The notes under the pieces are model-generated. The model saw only the letters and a list, made by a program, of their open reading frames with translations. It searched no databases and was not told the DNA's origin. A stretch of 6,855 nt of DNA from Lentisphaerota bacterium. Lineage in GTDB: Bacteria > Verrucomicrobiota > Kiritimatiellia > RFP12 > UBA3636. This document shows positions 1 through 4,740 of the stretch, in pieces. The translations under genes were made by a program, and so were the position numbers. Every line of letters starts with the position of its first letter. The stretch's first letter is position 1. The stretch covers positions 1 through 6,855 of the forward strand of contig JAAZFF010000116.1 in NCBI GenBank assembly GCA_012511845.1. Reading direction: 5' to 3'.

Positions 1-69
1 AACCGCAGACTGTAGCATGGACATTCCTGTCTGTGCCCGCTTGCTAAGTGGTTGCTGAGCACTGGGAGC

Positions 70-91
70 CCTGAGCGCCTGCTCGGGTTTT
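70..91 (+). terminator. Candidate Rho-independent terminator, plus strand
   Basis: Bases 70-76 can pair with 81-87 (seven pairs, one of them T-G) around the loop GCCT at 77-80. Four Ts follow directly at 88-91. This would end a plus-strand transcript whose gene lies mostly left of the window; plus-strand frames close at 45-47 and 56-58, either of which could be that gene's stop codon. The T-run is short and interrupted after four bases, so the call is tentative. No gene inside the window would use it. Confidence 0.4.
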
Positions 92-114
92 GCTTGCATG
101 ATGGCATAATCGTT

Positions 115-133
115 CTCGTACTCGTACTCGTAC
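115..133. repeat. Short tandem repeat, period 6 (TCGTAC)3
   Basis: Three perfect TCGTAC hexamers occupy 116-133, and the period-6 pattern begins at base 115. The array runs straight into CACGA, which forms one arm of a nearby inverted repeat. It is non-coding as far as I can see: reading it on the plus strand gives a low-complexity V-L-V-L peptide. Function unknown. Confidence 0.8.
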
Positions 134-204
134 ACGATTTAACCTTCGCACATACATCCTCGTGTACGAATAACGTGTACCGCTCCGCTGTGGACGTGTA
201 CGAT
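128..204. repeat. Cluster of CGTGTAC direct and inverted repeats
   Basis: TCGTACACGA at 128-137 is the exact reverse complement of TCGTGTACGA at 160-169, separated by 22 bases. Further direct copies of CGTGTAC lie at 174-180 and 195-201, the last within CGTGTACGA (195-203). Four copies in under 80 bases is more than expected by chance. Together with the adjacent hexamer array they form a small repeat island downstream of the minus-strand operon. A hairpin, a protein-binding site cluster or a decayed intergenic repeat element are all possible; the sequence does not decide between them. Confidence 0.6.
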
Positions 205-206
205 CT

Positions 207-220
207 CCCGGCAAACCGGG
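207..220 (-). terminator. Weak hairpin downstream of the operon (possible terminator)
   Basis: CCCGG at 207-211 pairs perfectly with CCGGG at 216-220 around a CAAA loop. It lies about 45 bases past the methyltransferase stop codon (265-267), where the three-gene minus-strand operon should end. There is no U-tract after it on the minus strand, so it is not a canonical intrinsic terminator. It may only stabilise the 3' end. A GGGCAGT tandem pair (218-231) overlaps its edge. Confidence 0.25.
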
Positions 221-264
221 CAGTGGGCAGTTTTCTCCTGTCTCGAGTCTGTCTCATAGACATG

Positions 265-1488
265 TTAACTAATCAGCTCAGGGCAAACGGCAGCCAGACG
301 TTTGGCAAGATAGGGAGTGCATCCACTTCCCTCTCGCAAATCGTGATATTCTGCAAGCGCAGTCCCCGCTCCGGCGCGTGATCTTCGTACAGCCCTTATC
401 ATTATGTTCTTCGTTGTGGCATCAGGCTCAATAAACTCCTCTACTAGAGTTCGGTAACCCATAACTCTGAGAATTTGCGCACGAAATGAGTCTGTTAGAA
501 TATCGGCAAGTCGCTCCCGCAGTATGCCGTTACGCAAAATTGCACGATAAGGTCCGGCAGTACCGAGTTGTGACTGCAGCTCATGCTGACAGCATGGGGC
601 ACAAAGTATAGCACGGACAGAGTTCTCTATGCCGAACGCTATTGCTTCATCCGTTGCAGTATCACACGCATGCAAACTCATCACTACGTCGGGTTTTAAA
701 TCAAGCTTCAAGTCTGCAATATCACAAGTCAGGAATTCGACTTCGTCCGAATCCCAATCCAGCGACTCTGCCATCCTGCGTGATGATTCTATAACTTTTT
801 TATTCGTATCAACTCCGATAAGTTTGACAGATATTCCCAGCACCGCTTCCAAATATGCTTTCACAGAAAATGAAAGATAAGATTTTTCGCATCCTGCATC
901 AAGTATGCCAAGTGTTACGGAATTGTCGTGCCTGATGCTATCAACAGCAAGTTCAACAATACGTAAAAACTCATTTACCTGGCGAAACTTCGACCTCATG
1001 CCGGGCTTTATTTCACCACGGGCATCAGCAATATCCAGCACCATTAACAGTTTTTTAGAATCAAAGCGCAACAGAGGATGATCTTTTTTCCTGTCATGCG
1101 TCCGGTTAACTTCACTGCTTTGCGAACTTTGAGACCTTCCCCTTGAAACGAGCACCCTGCCCTTCTTTGTAATCCTGCAATGCAAATTGCTTTCTGTGGT
1201 AGTTATATGGGCTTCCCCAAGGTGGGTACTACCAAGGAGGTGTGACAGCTTTTTCCTTGCAGCATTTCTCGACAAATTTTCCGTCTCATTTGCCCTGACA
1301 AACTGCCACAAGGTTTTCTCTTTAATCTGTATTATACGTATTTTCAGACTGTCGTTTGAATCAGGTCCTACAGGTTCCTTGAATTTAAAGCTTGCAGAGA
1401 GAAATGATTGAAGATTAAAAATCATTCCAAAAATTTCTTTAGAAACGAGCTCCCAATCTTTTTGTTGATTATCAGCAATTGCTTTCAT
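265..1488 (-). CDS. Class I SAM-dependent methyltransferase (Methyltransf_32-like)
   Basis: 407-residue predicted cytoplasmic methyltransferase. Residues 1-130 are a poorly conserved N-terminal part. HDRKK (131-135) then leads into the catalytic Rossmann domain. Visible landmarks are the SAM-binding motif I LDAGCEKSYLS (196-206), the acidic residue ending strand 2 in LIGVDTN (D227), the signature SLHACDTATDEA (271-282) and APCCQHEL (297-304). These match the bacterial branch of the Methyltransf_32 family (PF13679), whose eukaryotic members include METTL25 and RRNAD1. The H-A-C-x-x-A-T-D pattern also resembles the Trm13 tRNA methyltransferases. The bacterial substrate is not established; RNA is a reasonable guess given the upstream Dtd gene. 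The gene is last in the operon and starts about 10 nt after the preceding stop with no clear Shine-Dalgarno, so translation may depend on coupling. Length and motifs look intact. Family assignment is firm; substrate is not. Confidence 0.88.
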   Translation of the reverse strand: MKAIADNQQKDWELVSKEIFGMIFNLQSFLSASFKFKEPVGPDSNDSLKIRIIQIKEKTLWQFVRANETENLSRNAARKKLSHLLGSTHLGEAHITTTESNLHCRITKKGRVLVSRGRSQSSQSSEVNRTHDRKKDHPLLRFDSKKLLMVLDIADARGEIKPGMRSKFRQVNEFLRIVELAVDSIRHDNSVTLGILDAGCEKSYLSFSVKAYLEAVLGISVKLIGVDTNKKVIESSRRMAESLDWDSDEVEFLTCDIADLKLDLKPDVVMSLHACDTATDEAIAFGIENSVRAILCAPCCQHELQSQLGTAGPYRAILRNGILRERLADILTDSFRAQILRVMGYRTLVEEFIEPDATTKNIMIRAVRRSRAGAGTALAEYHDLREGSGCTPYLAKRLAAVCPELIS

Positions 1489-1498
1489 AATGATACAG

Positions 1499-2746
1499 TT
1501 AAAAAAACTTGCCCAAACCTATGCGGAAAGTTGTTTCTGTTCCAAAAGATGCCCTGGTTGAAATGAAGTAGCTGTCTAAAGGAGAATACCATCCCGATAA
1601 GGTAACACATACGGGATGAGTCCTGTCCGCCCTTAATTTATGAGCCTGATCACCAACTTCCAGCGAGCCTTTAAAGTCTACATCAGAATAAACATCTACA
1701 AGAAGATATATTCCGGCACCCCAGAAATCGGATGTGTAATCTATACCCCCTATCAGCGATGCTACAAATTCGGCCATATCGACTCCTTTGGAAACATTAG
1801 CAAGCTCATACTCCTTAACGCTAATCGACTCTGACAAACCGTCAGCATCCTCGCCCTCGATGTCTTCGTCTTTAACGGTGTATCTGCCGCTCTCTCTGAA
1901 AACAACAGCATCCAAATCCAGGTCTGCCATTTCATAGCTCATTGCAAAGCCTATATTTGCATTCCAGTTACCGTCTATAACAAGCGAATACAGATATCCG
2001 GCATGACCCCCAAAGCCCGATCCGCTGTTTAACCTGAGTTCAGAAAGATAGCTTTTATCGGGGACAATACCCCCGCCGGTTTCACCATCTATTATAGCAT
2101 AAAGTTCAAGAAACCAATTTCGCCAGGAAGCCATGAGTCCCAGACGTTTCATATCAATTTCCTCACCGCCGCTTCCGCTGTAGTCGCCAACCTTCCAATC
2201 GTATTTGACTGAGTGAACAGGTTCAAACCATAAAATTCCGGATGTCGCATATTGGCGCAGCTCAACAACGAGATCTCCAAGAAACACTTTATGCTCTGCA
2301 GGATTTGTACCCGGCAGCGGCTCCGGTTCCCAGCGTTGCGGTCTTTTTACATCAGGAGCGACAGGTCTGGGTTGAGTCGACATTCTCTCACGATCCGGAG
2401 AAAAAAGAATATCACCTCGTTCATTTACTACCTCTATCCTGGAAATACCCATGGCAAAACCTCCAAGATCAACAATCCTGTTCAAAACAAAAACAAATGG
2501 TCCATGTTGTTTGGATGTGTCAGAATCGTAAAACAAGATCTGACCAGGCTTCTCCGAAAGAATTACCCATTCCTTTCCGTTAGCTAAAAATGAAGCTCCG
2601 GGCTTCTTTTCAATAGGTCCGATTGTATCGCCTGTAACTGTAGAGGTAAGCCAGAACAATTCGCGTCCGGCCCCACTTGCACTCAACATCAGAAATACTG
2701 CCGATGCAAAAATCAAAACTGTTAATTTTATAGTTTTATTTATCAT
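1499..2746 (-). CDS. Exported protein, probable outer-membrane beta-barrel, unknown function
   Basis: 415 residues, not recognised by name. Residues 1-26 form a typical Sec signal peptide: two early lysines, a hydrophobic stretch TVLIFASAVFLML, then a small-residue cleavage region ASGAG. Residues 30-120 look like a small beta-rich periplasmic domain. Residues 121-150 are a proline-rich linker. From about 155 to the end, alternating hydrophobic/polar strands with aromatic ends (such as WFLELYAII and GAGIYLLVDVYSDV) alternate with acidic loops; the longest loop, about 290-312, is rich in D and E. The chain ends in TTFRIGLGKFF, with the C-terminal phenylalanine typical of outer-membrane barrel proteins recognised by BamA. 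The ATG lies inside the end of the upstream dtd-GNAT gene (11-nt overlap), with only a weak AAAGAA purine stretch before it, so coupled translation is likely. No catalytic motif is visible. Barrel fold and location are inferred from pattern only. Confidence 0.8.
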   Translation of the reverse strand: MINKTIKLTVLIFASAVFLMLSASGAGRELFWLTSTVTGDTIGPIEKKPGASFLANGKEWVILSEKPGQILFYDSDTSKQHGPFVFVLNRIVDLGGFAMGISRIEVVNERGDILFSPDRERMSTQPRPVAPDVKRPQRWEPEPLPGTNPAEHKVFLGDLVVELRQYATSGILWFEPVHSVKYDWKVGDYSGSGGEEIDMKRLGLMASWRNWFLELYAIIDGETGGGIVPDKSYLSELRLNSGSGFGGHAGYLYSLVIDGNWNANIGFAMSYEMADLDLDAVVFRESGRYTVKDEDIEGEDADGLSESISVKEYELANVSKGVDMAEFVASLIGGIDYTSDFWGAGIYLLVDVYSDVDFKGSLEVGDQAHKLRADRTHPVCVTLSGWYSPLDSYFISTRASFGTETTFRIGLGKFF

Positions 2747-3809
2747 TATTTATTTCTTTACGCATCAGAAAATCGTCCATTATAAAACCGTTTCCAATGT
2801 CCTTGACGATCTCACTCTTTGTTACGAAGCCATTCCTCTCATAAGAGCGAATTGCACGGGTATTTTTCTTGTTTACATTCAATTCCACAGCAGTGGCACC
2901 GGCGTTCTTCGCATGGTTTATTACACGAGAAAGAATCGTGCTGCCCAGTCCCCTGCCCCATAGTGTTGGTAACAGATAAATTTTGTGAAGATAAATAACC
3001 CCTTCAGGATCCGGGTCAAGCTCATAAGATAATAATCCGATATTGTTCTCGTCGGTTTTCACAAGAAACATCGGCCTCCCATCTGCCGTTTCTTTCCTTA
3101 TAGTTTCCGGGGAATACATATAACTGATCATATAGTCCATCTGTTGCTTCGAAATGACATCCCTGTAGCAAACACTCCAGATTTCTGATATCAGCTTGAA
3201 AGCTGCTGCCATGTCTTCTTGTGATTCGACCTGCCTGTATTCAAGTTTTATCTTTTCTTGTTTCCCTGTTTCAGGTTTGCCGTTTTCCGGTTTAGCGTTT
3301 CCGTGTTTTATACTTTTTTCATCTGGTTTGCTTGTGGCAGAGTCTTTACCATGCCACTGCTGCGAGTCGCTCGACAGCTCTATTGTAACAGGACCGTCAT
3401 TCACAAGCGACACCTTCATCTCTGCCCCGAATTCACCGCAGGCTACCCTGTCGTTCCCAAGCCGCTCACGCATCTGCTGTATAAAATAATCATATAAGGC
3501 TGATGCTTTATCCGGATCACCACTCATGATAAAGCTCGGACGATTTCCCTTTTTTGTGTCGGCATATAATGTGAATTGCGAAATAAGCAGTACGGAGCCT
3601 CCAACCTGCTCAATGGAAAGATTCATCTTCCCTTCGGAATCTTCAAATATCCGCAAAGCTGACAGACGCTGAACCAGGTAGTCCACATCACGGGCAGAAT
3701 CATCAAAACGGCACCCGATTAGTACCATATACCCCTTGCCTATGGCTCCCTTTACAACATTGTCAATGGAAACCGAGGCTTCCGAAACTCTCTGAACAAG
3801 TAACTTCAT
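2736..3809 (-). CDS. dtd: Fusion: D-aminoacyl-tRNA deacylase (Dtd) + GNAT N-acetyltransferase
   Basis: 357 residues, about 210 longer than ordinary Dtd (about 145). Residues 1-147 are a complete Dtd: the MKLLVQRVSEASV start is canonical, the catalytic SQFTLYAD motif is at 77-84 (T80 the expected active-site threonine), and NDGPVTI at 137-143 carries the Gly-Pro that enforces D-chirality selection. Dtd frees mischarged D-amino acids (and glycine from tRNA-Ala) from tRNA. Residues 148-187 are a polar K/E/P linker with a repeated GKPE-like unit. Residues 188-350 are a GNAT acetyltransferase: acetyl-CoA loop motif PTLWGRGLGS (281-290), then NTRAIRSYERNGF (316-328) and IGNGFIMDDF (338-347), resembling stand-alone acetyltransferases common in Bacteroidetes. 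First gene of the operon. AAGG (3813-3816, read on the minus strand) sits only 3 nt before ATG. Both domains look intact. The GNAT substrate is unknown. Confidence 0.92.
   Translation of the reverse strand: MKLLVQRVSEASVSIDNVVKGAIGKGYMVLIGCRFDDSARDVDYLVQRLSALRIFEDSEGKMNLSIEQVGGSVLLISQFTLYADTKKGNRPSFIMSGDPDKASALYDYFIQQMRERLGNDRVACGEFGAEMKVSLVNDGPVTIELSSDSQQWHGKDSATSKPDEKSIKHGNAKPENGKPETGKQEKIKLEYRQVESQEDMAAAFKLISEIWSVCYRDVISKQQMDYMISYMYSPETIRKETADGRPMFLVKTDENNIGLLSYELDPDPEGVIYLHKIYLLPTLWGRGLGSTILSRVINHAKNAGATAVELNVNKKNTRAIRSYERNGFVTKSEIVKDIGNGFIMDDFLMRKEINNDK
3249..3368 (-). other. Low-complexity inter-domain linker in the Dtd-GNAT fusion
   Basis: Encodes residues 148-187 between the two enzyme domains. 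It has no hydrophobic core positions and is dominated by K, E, S, P, G and N. Residues 170-186 hold a degenerate repeat (GNAKPE, NGKPE, TGKQE). This is what a flexible tether between independently folding domains looks like, and the frame runs through without a stop, so the fusion is not a simple read-through of adjacent genes. Confidence 0.7.
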
Positions 3810-4039
3810 ATGCCTTAAAAACTGTAAATGAATTTATATATTATCATTGAAGCAAAATCACTTCCATAAAAAACAATGCCAGAAACCTGCCGAAACTTCA
3901 GCTTATCTGTTGGCTAGATATCACATCTATGCAAAAATATTGCGAAATTGTCCCCTTGTGTGAATTAACGTTTTTGTAAACTTAATCGGGAAATTAGGGT
4001 AACAGACAGTTGGTTTCGAAATTAACAATGGAAAATTAT
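3810..4039. promoter_or_regulatory. Divergent intergenic region with promoters for both directions
   Basis: This 230-base AT-rich gap separates the minus-strand dtd operon from the plus-strand secreted-protein gene, so it should carry both promoters. Towards dtd, the TGATAATAT stretch read on the minus strand (within 3837-3845) is a possible extended -10, but no good -35 accompanies it. On the plus side, TTG-containing hexamers around 3940-3961 precede AT-rich DNA without a consensus pair. A small inverted repeat GCAA-AAATA-TTGC (3931-3943) could be an operator, but its arms are only 4 bases. No riboswitch or other structured RNA was recognised. No promoter is pinned to a base. Confidence 0.35.
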
Positions 4040-4042
4040 ATG
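4030..4042 (+). promoter_or_regulatory. Ribosome binding site choosing the 4040 start
   Basis: GGAA at 4030-4033 lies six bases before the ATG at 4040. In-frame upstream alternatives are an ATG at 4028 and a TTG at 4010, but neither has a comparable purine-rich site and both would put extra polar residues before the signal peptide. Starting at 4040 gives a textbook MKTK signal-peptide opening. Confidence 0.5.
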
Positions 4043-4738
4043 AAAACAAAAATACTGGTTTCAATTATGTTTGCCTACTTGCCTATTATAAGCCCAGCTA
4101 CTGATGGGGTCTGGCTAACTGACTCGGAAGGAACATACTTTTATTCCGACACGGAAAATTGGGAGAATGGAATCGTAGCAGAAGGCGCAGGCGCCACTGC
4201 AGAATTTAAAGGACCTAAAAATGCACAGGTTACTACAATTATTGACAGAGATGTAACACTGGGGCGACTGCTGTTTCCAAACGCCGCCGGCGGGACAAAT
4301 ATTCTCTCAGGCGATTATGCTTTTATCTTCAACAACGGAAGCGAAAAGAGTGAAATAACAAGCGTCGGCAACCGCGTTAAGCCACATTTCAACGTTCCGA
4401 TAGTACTCGATAATACAACGCTCCGGTTTTCAAGAACAGCCGACGGCCGGGCTTGCACACCTGTGCACATTGATGCTGTAACAGGGACGGGAAATCTGGA
4501 AATTTATGTTCGTATGAATTATAACAAACGCACTGATCTCTTTACACACCTTAAATTCCACAATATCAACATTTCCGGATATGTCAGCATCGAAGGCTCC
4601 GCCGTAAAGGAAGACTGCAAGGAAAAAGTGTTTTTCGAAACCCCTAACACATACACGGGAGGTACTTTCGTATACTCCAACCGTTTGGTTGTGGCAGCGT
4701 CTTGTGGCATTGGATCACTCCCTTGCGTGGCTGGGTGA
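4040..4738 (+). CDS. Truncated secreted beta-strand-repeat (autotransporter-associated type) protein
   Basis: 232 residues. A signal peptide covers 1-20 (MKTK, hydrophobic ILVSIMFAYLPII, cleavage near SPA|TDG). The opening W-rich segment with ENWENGIVAEGAGATAEF (39-56) and the DVTLGRLLF step (71-79) are typical of the N-terminus of large surface proteins with autotransporter-associated beta-strand repeats in Lentisphaerae, Kiritimatiellota and Verrucomicrobia. NTYTGGTFVYSNRLVVAA (203-220) is a clear repeat unit of that class (PATR-like). Such proteins usually have many hundreds of residues and more repeats; this one hits TGA at 4736-4738 right after GIGSLP, the point where the next strand should begin. 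The codons after SLP (CVAG) look unrelated. It is therefore probably a truncated or broken gene. The following frame (+1) encodes an unrelated domain type. Likely function, if whole: cell-surface or secreted adhesin or scaffold; no catalytic motif. Confidence 0.7.
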   Translation: MKTKILVSIMFAYLPIISPATDGVWLTDSEGTYFYSDTENWENGIVAEGAGATAEFKGPKNAQVTTIIDRDVTLGRLLFPNAAGGTNILSGDYAFIFNNGSEKSEITSVGNRVKPHFNVPIVLDNTTLRFSRTADGRACTPVHIDAVTGTGNLEIYVRMNYNKRTDLFTHLKFHNINISGYVSIEGSAVKEDCKEKVFFETPNTYTGGTFVYSNRLVVAASCGIGSLPCVAG

Positions 4739-4740
4739 AG
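4700..4740 (+). other. Junction: reading frame and domain type change together
   Basis: Left of about 4725 the coherent protein is in the frame of 4040 (beta-strand repeat, ending GIGSLP). Right of about 4740 it is in the next frame (+1 relative) and reads as an NHL propeller, APWCVVADGKGRIFVSD onward. The downstream frame is open back to the stop TAA at 4605-4607, so the two frames overlap in 4608-4735. The downstream protein lacks the N-terminal export signal and first domain expected of its family, which a single-base indel would not explain. A deletion or recombination joining two genes, or a misassembly, fits better. Confidence 0.6.

Noticed and set aside
115..204. CRISPR array
   Set aside because: Repeat units are 6-10 bases, unevenly spaced and partly inverted; there are no spacers of constant length and no cas genes.
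52..381. Plus-strand open frame of 109 codons at the left edge
   Set aside because: Its middle is translated hexamer repeat (V-L-V-L), its 3' part lies antisense to the methyltransferase gene, and no ribosome site or family pattern is seen.
2242..2587. Two overlapping plus-strand frames opposite the exported-protein gene
   Set aside because: They are antisense to a coherent signal-peptide protein, have no recognisable motifs, and overlap each other in different frames.
3196..3497. Plus-strand frames opposite the Dtd-GNAT linker, rich in F, C and S
   Set aside because: The composition is simply the reverse complement of the K/E/P-rich linker; the minus-strand protein is strongly supported.
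3931..3943. Operator-like inverted repeat GCAA-AAATA-TTGC
   Set aside because: The 4-base arms in AT-rich DNA are expected by chance; mentioned only within the intergenic entry.
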